Counted from the stretch's first letter, positions 52,698 through 61,670 are shown. The stretch is 64,000 nucleotides of DNA from Photobacterium frigidiphilum (GCF_003025615.1 NZ_PYMJ01000007.1:124001-188000), one strand, 5' to 3'. The notes: generated by a model from the letters alone, not told the origin. Made by a program: numbers and translations.

Positions 52698-53366
52698 TTA
52701 CGCAATATTAACACTTTCGTAAAAGCTATAGCCTTTACCACGTACCGTTTTAATGTGTTGCTTTGACAAGCCTGACTGCAGCATTTTTCGTCTAATATTG
52801 CTGATATGCATATCAAGGTTACGATCAAATGGGCAAAGATCTTTTTTCAACACTTCTTTTTGCAATTCAGCTTTAGACACCACAATACCGTCATGCTTAA
52901 TAAGGTATTCAAGCAGCTCAGATTCGGTGCCCGTTAACGGCAATCTTGAAAACTGTATCGACAAATCAGCCGTGCAGTTATTCAGCCCCTGACGCTGACG
53001 TTCAAGCCCGACTCTACGTAGTATCGACGTGATTCTTGCCAATAATTCAGGTACACGGAAAGGTTTCGCGACATATTGATCAGCGCCAGCTTGTAAGCCA
53101 TCTAACATAGACGCTTCATCACCCAATGCGGTTAACATCAGAATAGGTGTGGCAAAACGTTGGCAAATACGGCGTGCGACTTGTAAGCCATCAATATTCG
53201 GTAGCATCACATCCAGTAATACTAAATCAACAGAGTGTGCTTGCATGTACGTCAGGGCACTTTCACCATCGTGAATATAATGGACATCGTAACCTTCTTC
53301 ACTCAGCACTTCGGTTAATAATTCGCACAGCATTACATCGTCATCAACAACCAGAATATTTGACAC
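52698..53366 (-). CDS. CpxR-like OmpR-family response regulator
   Basis: A 222-residue protein from a GTG start. The receiver domain has DDD at 8-10, phospho-acceptor Asp52 (LLDVMLPN), MLTALGD and KPFRVPEL. The C-terminal winged helix has the CpxR-like DRNLDMHISNIRRKM and IKTVRGKGYSFYE. It is transcribed ahead of the kinase gene at 52666 and would be activated by it. The TonB2-type operon upstream ends at 53535, after a 168-base gap without a clear terminator, so some read-through cannot be excluded. Confidence 0.87.
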   Translation of the reverse strand: MSNILVVDDDVMLCELLTEVLSEEGYDVHYIHDGESALTYMQAHSVDLVLLDVMLPNIDGLQVARRICQRFATPILMLTALGDEASMLDGLQAGADQYVAKPFRVPELLARITSILRRVGLERQRQGLNNCTADLSIQFSRLPLTGTESELLEYLIKHDGIVVSKAELQKEVLKKDLCPFDRNLDMHISNIRRKMLQSGLSKQHIKTVRGKGYSFYESVNIA

Positions 53367-53534
53367 AGCACTTACTCTTAATAAAAACGATTCGTATTCT
53401 AGTTAATAAAGTCAGATCAATCAATAATAACAATGCTTTTTCTAAGTCACTCTATTTAGATAGGAAGATAGTCAACAAAAACCAATGCATTCAACCGATA
53501 AGAATCACATTAAAATATTGACGATTAAGATCAC

Positions 53535-54710
53535 TTAACCTTTCATCTCACGGATTTGACTAAGATACCGAATCCAACTTGTTGACGCAGCAGAAGACGT
53601 TATATTATTCGCTAGCTTGGCATGAATGATGGCACGGTCAAAGTCCTCTAGCTTGTAATAGGCGCGTACTTTTGCAAGCTCAACATCCGCCTTTTTAGCT
53701 TTACGTTTCACACGATCTAATTCTGTTAACGCCTTACGATAATGCCCTTCTTGCAACAATAACTGAGCCAACTCCCAGCGGTACCTATTATCCAACGCGG
53801 CCGCTTTAGCCCAAGTGGAAATCGCTTTATTCCACTCTTTAGCCATTTGCCAATACATCGCTTGATCAGAGAGTAATTTAGCATCGGTATCAACTCCATC
53901 CAATTCACTGAATAAGATGGCGGCGCGTTCTGGAATACCACGTTGCGCATAAAGTTGAGCGAGTGTTTTTAAATCTTGCTGGCGAAGCTCGACACCTTGA
54001 TGCTTAGCTAATGCTAAAGTATCCAGTGCATCATTCGAGCGTCCAATTCGAATTTGAATGCCCGCTAATTGCTGCCACCATACGGTTTTATTTGGCTCTA
54101 AACCAATTAAGCCGTTCAGTGTGATAATCGCACCTTTCCAGTGTTTAAGTTGAAGTTGAGCACCCAATTTAATGGTTAACGGTTGTATATCCACTTTTTT
54201 ATTGAATCTATCGAACTGCTTTAAGGCAGCAAGTACCCTGCTCCACTCTTCAATTTGATAGTGCGATTGTGCTATACGCAGCCACAATTCATCCGCTTTC
54301 TGATTATCAGGTATACTTTTCGATAACGTATAATAATGAGGAAGTGCCACTGTAAACTGCTGTTCTGACAATAGAATATCAGCCAGCATTCGCTGAGTTA
54401 CCCAAGCTTGTTCATCATTCAATAAACCACTGTCGACAGCATAAGACAGATTAGCAATAGCATTTTTTGTATTGCCTTTTTGCCAATAGAAAATCCCCAG
54501 CATACGCTTAACAAATGCTTTGTCATACGCCCTAGAAGGGTTGAGATCAGCCAATAACGTGATGGCTTCATTTAATTTTTCGTCTTGCTGCAAATTATGA
54601 GCCCGCTGTACTTTGCCAGCAGTAAATTGAGAGAGCTCTTTCGCTTGAACGCTCATCGAGATACAAAGCATTAAGGTGCAGGCAATAACGACGTTTTTTA
54701 AATTCATCAT
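53535..54710 (-). CDS. Periplasmic TPR-repeat protein of the TonB2-type system
   Basis: A 391-residue protein with a signal peptide (MMNLKNVVIACTLMLCISMS, cleaved near VQA). The rest is a run of tetratricopeptide-like helix pairs (for example FTAGKVQRAHNLQQDEKLNE and HYRKALTELDRVKRKAKKAD). It overlaps the TonB gene by 4 bases. TPR proteins are the usual last gene of Vibrio TonB2/TonB3 clusters and may contact the TonB complex or a receptor. Its direct role in energy transfer is not proven. Confidence 0.8.
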   Translation of the reverse strand: MMNLKNVVIACTLMLCISMSVQAKELSQFTAGKVQRAHNLQQDEKLNEAITLLADLNPSRAYDKAFVKRMLGIFYWQKGNTKNAIANLSYAVDSGLLNDEQAWVTQRMLADILLSEQQFTVALPHYYTLSKSIPDNQKADELWLRIAQSHYQIEEWSRVLAALKQFDRFNKKVDIQPLTIKLGAQLQLKHWKGAIITLNGLIGLEPNKTVWWQQLAGIQIRIGRSNDALDTLALAKHQGVELRQQDLKTLAQLYAQRGIPERAAILFSELDGVDTDAKLLSDQAMYWQMAKEWNKAISTWAKAAALDNRYRWELAQLLLQEGHYRKALTELDRVKRKAKKADVELAKVRAYYKLEDFDRAIIHAKLANNITSSAASTSWIRYLSQIREMKG

Positions 54711-55378
54711 TTATTTAACTTAAATTCAAGGCGAACAGTTTGACCCTGCTGAGAAATGGCTTTTCCATCAACAATTTTAGCCTGATATTTCCATTTACGC
54801 AGTGCTCGAATCGCTTCTCTTTCGAATAAGCGACGTGGCTTAGCATCTAGTATTTCAACATCGGTTGGACGACCTTGCGCATCAATAGTAAACGACAACA
54901 CAACAAAACCTTCAGCGCCTTGCTTCATTGCACGCGTAGGATATTTAGGCTCTACACGGTATAGCGGCATGGCTTGTTGGTTCGCACCAAAATCTGAAAA
55001 TTGAGGCACACTAATAGCAAGCCCAGTAATTGCCGTATCCAAACCTAAGGTCGGTATTGATGGTGCAGAAGTGGCAGTAACGGCTGATTGGGAACTTCTT
55101 GGTATAGCCTCTGGTGGCGGCTCTGGAGTATCCGGTTTTTCTGGTACGGTTCGCTGACGGCGTTGTGCGTCACGTTCTTGTTCAACCATGACGATATCGA
55201 ACGCTAAAACATCAGATTTCTCTGGCGCTCTTTTATGCCCATTGTCTACCATCCACGCCATAAAGGTGAATAAAGCCAATGCCACAGCGGCAGATACAGG
55301 TAATGCGACCAATAGCCGAATAAACGATGATCGAAAAATAGAACGAGCAGGTACGGTGACGCCTGAATTCAACAGCAT
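54707..55378 (-). CDS. tonB2: TonB-family energy transducer (TonB2-type)
   Basis: A 223-residue protein. An N-terminal transmembrane anchor (about 19-45, LLVALPVSAAVALALFTFMA) is followed by a proline-rich linker (VPEKPDTPEPPPEAIPRSSQ). The C-terminal TonB domain (about 138-222) contains PLYRVEPKYPTRAMKQGAEG, VVLSFTIDAQGRPTDVEILD and FEREAIRALRKWKY. It passes the proton-driven energy from ExbB/ExbD to outer-membrane receptors for iron siderophores, vitamin B12 and similar ligands. The linker is short, as in TonB2 proteins. It starts at the ExbD stop. Confidence 0.88.
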   Translation of the reverse strand: MLLNSGVTVPARSIFRSSFIRLLVALPVSAAVALALFTFMAWMVDNGHKRAPEKSDVLAFDIVMVEQERDAQRRQRTVPEKPDTPEPPPEAIPRSSQSAVTATSAPSIPTLGLDTAITGLAISVPQFSDFGANQQAMPLYRVEPKYPTRAMKQGAEGFVVLSFTIDAQGRPTDVEILDAKPRRLFEREAIRALRKWKYQAKIVDGKAISQQGQTVRLEFKLNK

Positions 55379-55785
55379 TAGCGCTTCTCCGCTGCCAACG
55401 CAATATTATTAACCCCAGCGCCTTTCGCTGCATCCATCACTTTTACAACGGTACCGTTATAAGCATGTTCGTCAGCTTGAATAACTAATGTTGCTTCAGG
55501 TTGTTCAAGTAATAGGTGTTCAAGTATTGCTTGCACACGCTCTACATCAACCACGCGCTTATCAATGTAAATATCATTCGCAGATGTGATAGCGACAAAG
55601 ATACCTGCATCTTTTTGACTAACAATATTGCTCGCCTGTGGTCGATTAACCTCAACACCAGACTCTCGAACAAATGAACTGGTAACAATAAAGAAAATTA
55701 ACATGATAAAAACAATGTCTAACATAGATGTCATGTCAATTTGTGCTTCTTCACGAGCAGAAGACGGACGACTCAGCCTCATCAC
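55378..55785 (-). CDS. exbD2: ExbD-family proton-channel subunit
   Basis: A 135-residue protein. The single transmembrane helix (about 20-41) includes IDMTSMLDIVFIMLIFFIVT with the essential membrane Asp. The periplasmic domain shows SGVEVNRPQASNIVSQKDAG and VVKVMDAAKGAGVNNIALAA, typical ExbD/TolR. It overlaps ExbB by 4 bases and directly joins TonB, so the three are co-translated and form the ExbB-ExbD-TonB complex in the inner membrane. Confidence 0.92.
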   Translation of the reverse strand: MMRLSRPSSAREEAQIDMTSMLDIVFIMLIFFIVTSSFVRESGVEVNRPQASNIVSQKDAGIFVAITSANDIYIDKRVVDVERVQAILEHLLLEQPEATLVIQADEHAYNGTVVKVMDAAKGAGVNNIALAAEKR

Positions 55786-56312
55786 TGGCTCCTTAATAGT
55801 TTTTCTAATTTCAATTCACGCAGATGACATGCTTTAGACAAACGTGCGTGAACAAACATACCCGCGAGTGCCGCTACCATGCCTGCCATGGTCGGCAACG
55901 TTGCGAGTGAAATACCCGAAGCCATTAACCTTGGCTGGCTACTGCCTTGAGTTGCCATCACATCGAAGACAGAAATCATCCCCGTTACCGTGCCAAGTAG
56001 CCCTAACATTGGACAAATAGATACCAATACTTTAATCAAATTTAAGTTTTGATTTAAGGCAGTACGCGCTTCATTTAACCAACCGTCGCGTACAGCATGG
56101 GCATACCATGATGTCTGATCATCACGATCATGCCATTTTTCGAGCCAAGCTCTTCTCTGGTGTGGATATTGGAAGAACAGATAAATAATCCGCTCTACAA
56201 CCAATATCCAGCAAAGCATTACTACAGCAGCCAACCACCATAGTATTTGGCCGCCTTGGTTCATAAATTGCGATAATGAGAACCACCAGGCTTGTAAAAG
56301 GCTGAATTCCAT
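55782..56312 (-). CDS. exbB2: ExbB/TolQ-family proton-channel subunit
   Basis: A 176-residue protein with three membrane helices (about 20-40, 93-115 and 135-157). LIKVLVSICPMLGLLGTVTG and SGISLATLPTMAGMVAALAG are the MotA/TolQ/ExbB signature segments. It forms the pentameric channel with ExbD. The short N-terminus is as in Vibrio ExbB2. It begins at the last base of the TtpC-like gene, so it is tightly coupled. Confidence 0.92.
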   Translation of the reverse strand: MEFSLLQAWWFSLSQFMNQGGQILWWLAAVVMLCWILVVERIIYLFFQYPHQRRAWLEKWHDRDDQTSWYAHAVRDGWLNEARTALNQNLNLIKVLVSICPMLGLLGTVTGMISVFDVMATQGSSQPRLMASGISLATLPTMAGMVAALAGMFVHARLSKACHLRELKLEKLLRSQ

Positions 56313-57679
56313 TATGCTGTTGTTCCTACTTTTTCAGCCTGTTCAGCAACAAGACTAATACCTTGCTTCTCTAAAATATTTCGAATGATATCTGCTTGTG
56401 TACTCAATATATTATGCGCAAGCAACAGTGGCATTGCAGCAACTAGGCCTAACACTGTTGTAATTAGCGCCATAGAGATACCACCAGCCATAACCTTAGG
56501 GTCACCATTACCAAACTGTGTGATTACTTGAAAAGTTTCAATCATGCCTGTTACCGTGCCTAATAAGCCTAGCATTGGGGCTAAAGCAGCAAGTAGCTTC
56601 AACATGGACAACCCTTTTTCAAGGTGTTGTTGCTCATCGACAATGGTTTCAAGCAAGCGTAATTCCAATGCCTCAACACTTCGTCCTTGTTCGGTATAAC
56701 GCTCTTTATTATCATAAAATACGCTAAGAACACGACCCAGTGGGTTATTACCAGGCACTTGAGGTTGCTTTAACTGCCCTTTAATTTGCTGGCGAATAAT
56801 GAATAGCTTAGTGCCTCTAAAGAGCGCAATAATGCCGCCTATCGCGAGTAAGCCTAAAATAACCTGACCAACCACACCGCCGTTCTCTAACCGTTCTTTT
56901 AATGATGGGGTATTCGCCAATTGTTCCAGCATAATACCGCGTGATGGATCAACAATTAAAGGCAGTATTCCAGCCTGATTGATCGTTGATAAATCGGCTA
57001 AAACAGGCCCTTTCTGAGGCTGCTTTAAATACGGTTTAGCAACGTGGCGTTCATTGCTCCATTGCACATAGCCTTGTTCGCCCACTAAGCCAAAGCTACC
57101 AATACGGAAGGCATCAATATTTGCTTTGTACCCTTCCCCATTGATATAAGGCAAAGAAATAGGGGCAATCTCGCCACTTGCCGTTATCTGCTCTACCATT
57201 CCTTGCCACAAACCTGTTAACTGCAGCATAGAAGGCAATGCTTTTGCCTCTACAATTTCATTAACAACAGAAGCATATTTGGCACTATCAACACTGGTTA
57301 CCGACGTCTCAATTTCAGTATTAAGATCTTTTGCAGACTGACGCACAACGCCAAATAACTCGCCCAAACTACCCGTATCTAAACGTAGTTGTTCTTCAAG
57401 GGTCGATAATTCTGCTTCGTTTTTACTGAATGTATCACTCAGTTTTTCAGTTTCACTTTGTAATTTCTCGCGCATAGCCAACAGAGAATCACGTTGCGCA
57501 AGAATAGATTGCTCTGTTTGTTTAAACCCCGCTTCACGTTGAACATTATGAGCACGTTGTTCTTTTTGTTCTTGTTTAGTTTTTGATACAAGTGATTCAG
57601 CTGAAACCGGTGATTCAGCTAACACAACAAATGGCATACTAAGTAGACAAACAGCCGTAACTAACGTTTTGAATTTCAT
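56312..57679 (-). CDS. ttpC: TtpC-like MotA/TolQ/ExbB protein with periplasmic coiled coil
   Basis: A 455-residue protein with a signal peptide (MKFKTLVTAVCLLSMPFVVL, cut near LA). A coiled-coil, Glu/Gln/Lys-rich periplasmic region spans about 30-110, followed by a DUF3450-partner domain to about 260. A membrane helix lies near 268-285. The C-terminal MotA/TolQ/ExbB domain (about 340-445) has LAALAPMLGLLGTVTGMIET and GGISMALITTVLGLVAAMPL. TtpC is essential for TonB2-dependent iron uptake in vibrios. The gene is between DUF3450 and ExbB, as in that system. The gap to DUF3450 is one base. Confidence 0.87.
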   Translation of the reverse strand: MKFKTLVTAVCLLSMPFVVLAESPVSAESLVSKTKQEQKEQRAHNVQREAGFKQTEQSILAQRDSLLAMREKLQSETEKLSDTFSKNEAELSTLEEQLRLDTGSLGELFGVVRQSAKDLNTEIETSVTSVDSAKYASVVNEIVEAKALPSMLQLTGLWQGMVEQITASGEIAPISLPYINGEGYKANIDAFRIGSFGLVGEQGYVQWSNERHVAKPYLKQPQKGPVLADLSTINQAGILPLIVDPSRGIMLEQLANTPSLKERLENGGVVGQVILGLLAIGGIIALFRGTKLFIIRQQIKGQLKQPQVPGNNPLGRVLSVFYDNKERYTEQGRSVEALELRLLETIVDEQQHLEKGLSMLKLLAALAPMLGLLGTVTGMIETFQVITQFGNGDPKVMAGGISMALITTVLGLVAAMPLLLAHNILSTQADIIRNILEKQGISLVAEQAEKVGTTA

Positions 57680-57680
57680 A

Positions 57681-58502
57681 TTACTGCTGCTCCACGTTAG
57701 TTAATGCAATGACGTTTGAAGTAGTGAGTTGTGTATCAGCTGCTAACTGAGCTGATACAGGTAAAGTGATCAAGCTTGGAGCAACCTGTTTATGTGCAAT
57801 AGAGAATGCTTTATCAATATTTGAGCTTTGGTTACTGTCGATAGATTGCCAACCATTATCGATATCGTTCCATGCCCAATAACGCGTAGCATCTAAGCTT
57901 CTTGCGACTAAAGAGATCCGTCCTAAATACAACAAATCAACTTCAATGCTCGTGTCTGCATCTACTGTAATTTGACCTTGGTACACACCTAGTTTCGTGC
58001 CGTAATCCATTTCAATTTGATAGGCTTCAAGAATACGACGGTATTTTTCAGCATCACTGATATCGGCTTGCGACATCATAACGTCTAATTTGTTAAGTCG
58101 AGCCAAGCGTTGTTCATGGCGAATGGGCTTATCATCGATAATAATTTGCTTTAATCCATCAAGCATTTTATACATCAGCGGTACTACACCCTGTCGTGTT
58201 TCTTTTATACCTTGAATTTGCTGATTAATACTGGTCACTTCTTCATTTTGATTAACCACGAGACGAGATAAATGATCGCGATAAACCGTTAAATTTTTCA
58301 CTTCTTCTTCAAGTTGCTCAATCTCTGCTTTCATGGTTAATGCCGCTTCTGCGCTTTGATCAACTTTTGTCTGGCTCTTAGTAGAAGCAGTATTGGTGTT
58401 ACTTTCGATTGCACGAGCGGCATCAATATTGGCAGTTGCACTGTTTGCCATGCAGAGCATCAAAATGACCAAGCTAGGTTTTATTGCTTTCATATTGCTC
58501 AT
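57681..58502 (-). CDS. DUF3450 exported coiled-coil protein, first gene of the TonB2-type operon
   Basis: About 273 residues with a signal peptide (MSNMKAIKPSLVILMLCMAN, cut near SATA). A long coiled coil follows (about 55-105, MKAEIEQLEEEVKNLTVYRD onward), then the DUF3450 core (EAYQIEMDYGTKLGVYQGQI and YLGRISLVARSLDATRYWAW). The family accompanies TtpC and ExbB/ExbD in TonB2 loci of marine gammaproteobacteria. The start could be the ATG at 58502 or at 58493. A candidate Fur site lies 72 bases upstream. Confidence 0.82.
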   Translation of the reverse strand: MSNMKAIKPSLVILMLCMANSATANIDAARAIESNTNTASTKSQTKVDQSAEAALTMKAEIEQLEEEVKNLTVYRDHLSRLVVNQNEEVTSINQQIQGIKETRQGVVPLMYKMLDGLKQIIIDDKPIRHEQRLARLNKLDVMMSQADISDAEKYRRILEAYQIEMDYGTKLGVYQGQITVDADTSIEVDLLYLGRISLVARSLDATRYWAWNDIDNGWQSIDSNQSSNIDKAFSIAHKQVAPSLITLPVSAQLAADTQLTTSNVIALTNVEQQ

Positions 58503-58573
58503 CAATAGTATTTAGGTGTAGTCAAAATTAAAAATACGCCTAGCAGCCTAGGAGTAAGATGCATCACTCTAAT

Positions 58574-58594
58574 TGAAAATGAATCTCATTTAAA
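58574..58594 (-). promoter_or_regulatory. Candidate Fur-binding site of the TonB2-type operon
   Basis: TGAAAATGAATCTCATTTAA matches a Fur box loosely: the inverted repeat AAATGA-gat-TCATTT is clear, and about 12 of 19 bases agree with the classical consensus. It is placed upstream of the first gene of an iron-uptake energy system. Confidence 0.4.
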
Positions 58595-58720
58595 GAGGTT
58601 TTATCTGTAAATATAAGATTGAAAACACGGTGACTTCCTACCTAGACACATTAAATGTATAAAGTAAGCCATTTTAAGGCGAAACACCCACCAAGTATCC
58701 ATGAAATTACTGTTGTTTTT

Positions 58721-58758
58721 TTGAAGTTCGATGAATTACTTGAAGATCGATGTATAAT
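58721..58758 (+). promoter_or_regulatory. Promoter with a 13-bp direct repeat
   Basis: TTGAAGTTCGATG at 58721-58733 and TTGAAGATCGATG at 58740-58752 (12 of 13 match, 19-base period) precede TATAAT at 58753-58758. The ATG at 58750 overlaps this -10 box, so the protein start must lie downstream. The direct repeat may be an activator or repressor site. Confidence 0.45.
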
Positions 58759-58791
58759 GCGTGCGATTTTATTCATAACGCGGTATTAGAA

Positions 58792-59226
58792 GTGACCCAA
58801 CTAACTTTAGAAGCAATTCGCGAGCAATTAACCGAATTGAATTTCAATGCTGAAAACATCCGAATGATAACTGTTGAAGCGATGGATGATGCGCTTCTAG
58901 AAAGCTGCACCACAAAAGAAGACGAAAGTTTTTATAATAGCTACATGAACGTTATTTACCAAAAAGGTGAACGTTACGTTTTGGGCTATCGCTGCAATGA
59001 AGAAAAAATCATTGATCAGGCGATCATTAAAATTGGTGATAAGTACTTTGACCCAACAGAACAATCTAAGGGCGACTTCAAGCCTTATCAGTTTGCATTT
59101 TTAACTGAATTCAAAGTGTTCGACATGATGAAAAATGCTAAATCAAATAAAGATTTCCCACCTGATGTGGATTTTTTGTTTACTAGAGCTAAGCACTACA
59201 AAAACATCATCAATAAAGCAAAGTAA
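58792..59226 (+). CDS. Conserved-looking cytoplasmic protein of unknown function
   Basis: 144 residues if started at the GTG at 58792. The open frame begins at 58750, but that ATG is inside a good -10 box. The N-terminus reads VTQLTLEAIREQLTELNFNA. The protein is acidic, mixed alpha/beta and without signal or membrane segments. MNVIYQKGERYVLGYRCNEE and FKPYQFAFLTEFKVFDMMKN are its most distinctive parts. No family is recognised. It stands alone, divergent from the TonB2-type operon, and is followed by a terminator carrying a MITE-like insertion. Confidence 0.65.
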   Translation: MTQLTLEAIREQLTELNFNAENIRMITVEAMDDALLESCTTKEDESFYNSYMNVIYQKGERYVLGYRCNEEKIIDQAIIKIGDKYFDPTEQSKGDFKPYQFAFLTEFKVFDMMKNAKSNKDFPPDVDFLFTRAKHYKNIINKAK

Positions 59227-59255
59227 CAAGTAACACACCACGTAAAAAGCATTTT

Positions 59256-59565
59256 AAAAAAGAGGGGCATCTATGCCCAAGTTACCTCAGGATGCTCGTT
59301 TCAGCGAAAATTTGTTGGGCTCTAGGCAAGGCGCTTATTTATAGACCTAGTCATTCTACGTTGAAAATAAGTAACACCGCATAGAGCCCAACAAAACTCG
59401 CCCTTCGGGAGTGATTCAGCGTATCTACTTCTGTGTCAAATGTATTTGAAAGGGAAAGCCATTCCTACACACATTTTCCTTGAATTAAACACGCTGAGAT
59501 CACTCTGAATCCTGCATCTTGAGGTAGCTTGGGTATATAATTAACCGTAGATGCCCCTCTTTTTG
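59256..59565. terminator. Terminator stem split by an inserted repeat
   Basis: AAAAAGAGGGGCATCTA at 59257-59273 and TAGATGCCCCTCTTTTT at 59548-59564 are perfect inverted 17-mers with A and T tracts. They read as one bidirectional terminator for two convergent genes whose loop now holds about 270 bases. Confidence 0.65.
59272..59537. mobile_element. MITE-like repeat element, about 266 bp, non-coding
   Basis: Terminal inverted repeats of 24 bp (59272-59295 and 59514-59537; 21 of 24 match, starting TATGCCCAAG and TATACCCAAG). An internal perfect 14-bp inverted repeat lies at 59311-59324 and 59382-59395 (TTTGTTGGGCTCTA). No open frame for a transposase. The TATACCCAAG ends recall repeats I associate with Photobacterium and Vibrio genomes, but this was not searched. 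A relic copy of one end lies at 17468. Confidence 0.65.
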
Positions 59566-59598
59566 TTTATTTAGTTACTTCTTTTACATAACGGATTA

Positions 59599-60780
59599 CT
59601 ACTTTGTAACCGTAATAAGTGCATTTGCTAAGTAATCTAATTGCTGTTCTTGCAAGCCTGCAATATTGATTCGACCATCACCGACCGCATAAATGCCATA
59701 TTCAGCACGAAGACGCTCGATCTGTTCTGGGCTCAGCCCCGTTACAGAGAACATACCTTTATGCTGCTCGATGAAATTAAATGCATCTGAACCTTGTGCT
59801 CGCACAGCTTTGGTTAAACCAGAACGTAAGCTAAGCAAACGTTTATGCATTTGATCAAGCTCTTGCTTCCACGTTGCAGTTAATGCATCGTCTGTCAAAA
59901 TAGTCGCGACTAATGCAGCACCGTGATCAGGCGGCATGGTGTAAGAAGCTCGTGCGAGTTGTAGAATCCGACCTTTTGCTTTTTGTGCTTCTTGCAAAGA
60001 ATCACTGATAACAATGGCAGCACCAGTACGCTCTCGGTACAGACCAAAGTTTTTTGAACATGATGCCGCTACAATCATTTCTTCAACGTTGTCAGCCATG
60101 TACTTTAGACCAAGACCATCTTGTTCTAAACCATCACCAAAGCCTAAATAAGCAATATCGACAAACGGTAAGAAACCATTCTTATTGGCTAACGCAGTAA
60201 CAGCTTGCCAATCAGAAAATGAAATGCCGGCACCCGTTGGGTTATGGCAACACCCATGAAGTAATACAACATCTTTAGGGCCCGCTTTTGCTAATTCAGC
60301 CAACATTGCATCGCTATTTACTTGCTTCGTTGCATGGTCAAAATACGGGTAGTATTTAACGGTTAAGCCAGCCGCTTCCATTACGGGCCTATGGTTAACA
60401 TAGCTTGGGTTTGTTAACCACACAGTAGTATCTGGCTGCGCGAGGTGCATCAAATCAGCCAACATACGCAGTGCACCACTCGCCCCTGGTGTTTGTACAG
60501 CAGCTGCACGACTATGAGCAGATGTACCACTAAGCAGCAAATCCATCATCGATTGATTGAAGACTTCACTTCCAGCAAGACCAACGTAAGATTTAGTTGT
60601 TTGTGTTGCAAGTACTTGCTGTTGCGCCTGCTGAACAGCTTGCATAATTGGCGTTTCACCTTGGCTATTTTTATATACGCCAATGCCTAAATCCATTTTA
60701 TCTTCACGATCATCTGCACGGTAGGCAATAGAAAGCGACAAGATTGGGTCAAGTTGTGCTTGTGTAAGCTGCTTAAACAT
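59599..60780 (-). CDS. Aromatic/aspartate aminotransferase (TyrB/AspC family)
   Basis: A 393-residue fold-type I PLP aminotransferase. MDLGIGVYKNSQGETPIMQA, VQTPGASGALRMLADLM and LLHGCCHNPTGAGISFSDW carry the cofactor and substrate contacts. CSKNFGLYRERTGAA has the Schiff-base Lys and the phosphate-binding Arg. GMFSVTGLSPEQIERLRAEY and GRINIAGLQEQQLDYLANAL end the protein. It exchanges amino groups between glutamate and aspartate or aromatic amino acids. The family length is about 396. It is monocistronic, ending at the split terminator. Substrate preference (AspC or TyrB) is not decided here. Confidence 0.92.
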   Translation of the reverse strand: MFKQLTQAQLDPILSLSIAYRADDREDKMDLGIGVYKNSQGETPIMQAVQQAQQQVLATQTTKSYVGLAGSEVFNQSMMDLLLSGTSAHSRAAAVQTPGASGALRMLADLMHLAQPDTTVWLTNPSYVNHRPVMEAAGLTVKYYPYFDHATKQVNSDAMLAELAKAGPKDVVLLHGCCHNPTGAGISFSDWQAVTALANKNGFLPFVDIAYLGFGDGLEQDGLGLKYMADNVEEMIVAASCSKNFGLYRERTGAAIVISDSLQEAQKAKGRILQLARASYTMPPDHGAALVATILTDDALTATWKQELDQMHKRLLSLRSGLTKAVRAQGSDAFNFIEQHKGMFSVTGLSPEQIERLRAEYGIYAVGDGRINIAGLQEQQLDYLANALITVTK

Positions 60781-61046
60781 AGAAGAAATTCCATTTTTAC
60801 TGTTGATAACATCAAATTATCATTTAGCTTACAAAACGTCACGATGAAATCGCGATATTTATTCAGCATTATTCACACCACACGTAAAGATTCACAAACC
60901 TTATTGTAAATAAACACTGATCAAGATTAACATTTTAGAAACTTAACTTGCATGTACGGTTGAAAAGCCTAGATTTATATAAGAAAAGAGATTTTATTTC
61001 CCACTCAGTACCCCATTTCGGCACCAAGCCGATGTACGGAGGAATT

Positions 61047-61358
61047 ATGAAAAACAGCGTTGATGTCCGTACCCTATTAAGTGTTTATGAAAAAGTGAAA
61101 ACCCAAGGTCAACATTTTGAAAATAGCTGCAAGCTAGAAGATATCACCTGTACTGAAAGCCCTGATGGTTACTGTGTAAACTTGGCAGACAACAACGTAA
61201 GTCTTGATATCAATTTTCACAATACATACCACTTTCATACGATGAATGAAGACCCAGAGTCTGTAATCAATCAAACAACCACCGAGTTTCACAATAACAA
61301 TGAAGCGCAAGTACAAGAATTTATCCACAAATTAATGCAATTAGATAAACGATATTAA
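61047..61358 (+). CDS. DUF3081-family small protein
   Basis: 103 residues from the ATG at 61047, which follows GGAGGA by 3-4 bases. The frame is open from 60948 but lacks such a site there. It starts MKNSVDVRTLLSVYEKVKTQ and ends with the family-typical LMQLDKRY. The middle (CTESPDGYCVNLADNNVSLD, INFHNTYHFHTMNED) fits DUF3081 proteins of Vibrionaceae. The function is unknown. It lies between an aminotransferase gene and a tRNA gene, alone. Confidence 0.75.
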   Translation: MKNSVDVRTLLSVYEKVKTQGQHFENSCKLEDITCTESPDGYCVNLADNNVSLDINFHNTYHFHTMNEDPESVINQTTTEFHNNNEAQVQEFIHKLMQLDKRY

Positions 61359-61541
61359 GTTAGCTTACCTTATCGCTAACAATGCCATCGACAATGCAAG
61401 CAGATTGTCGATGGTACACGTCTCGAACCGCTTATAAATCACCCAAACATTCGCGTATTTTTACTTTAACGCTCATTAAGCCATCAAACGCACTTTTTGA
61501 CCTTTACAGCCACAACGTTGCACCGTATTATTCGCCGCGTT

Positions 61542-61632
61542 GGAGAGATGGCTGAGTGGTCGAAAGCACCGGTCTTGAAAACCGGCAAGGGTTTATAGCC
61601 CTTCTAGGGTTCAAATCCCTATCTCTCCGCCA
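61542..61632 (+). tRNA. serT: tRNA-Ser (anticodon UGA)
   Basis: 91 bases starting GGAGAGATGGCTGAGTGG, with the anticodon stem-loop CCGGT-CTTGAAA-ACCGG (anticodon TGA), a long variable arm (AAGGGTTTATAGCCCTT) as in serine tRNAs, the T-loop GGTTCAAATCC and acceptor end ATCTCTCC-G-CCA. The CCA is encoded. Confidence 0.97.
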
Positions 61633-61641
61633 CATTTAGAG

Positions 61642-61670
61642 AAGGGCGCTGATTTATCAGCGCCCTTTTT
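61642..61670 (+). terminator. Terminator after tRNA-Ser
   Basis: AAGGGCGCTGA and TCAGCGCCCTTTTT form a perfect stem with a 4-base loop and a T5 tract, 10 bases past the tRNA. Confidence 0.9.

Noticed and set aside
53367..53534. Terminator between the TonB2-type and CpxRA-like operons
   Set aside because: No stem with a T tract was found in this gap, so no terminator is claimed.
60948..61046. 33-residue N-terminal extension of the DUF3081 protein
   Set aside because: The family starts at the MKNSVDVRTLL methionine, and a GGAGGA site lies directly before that codon.
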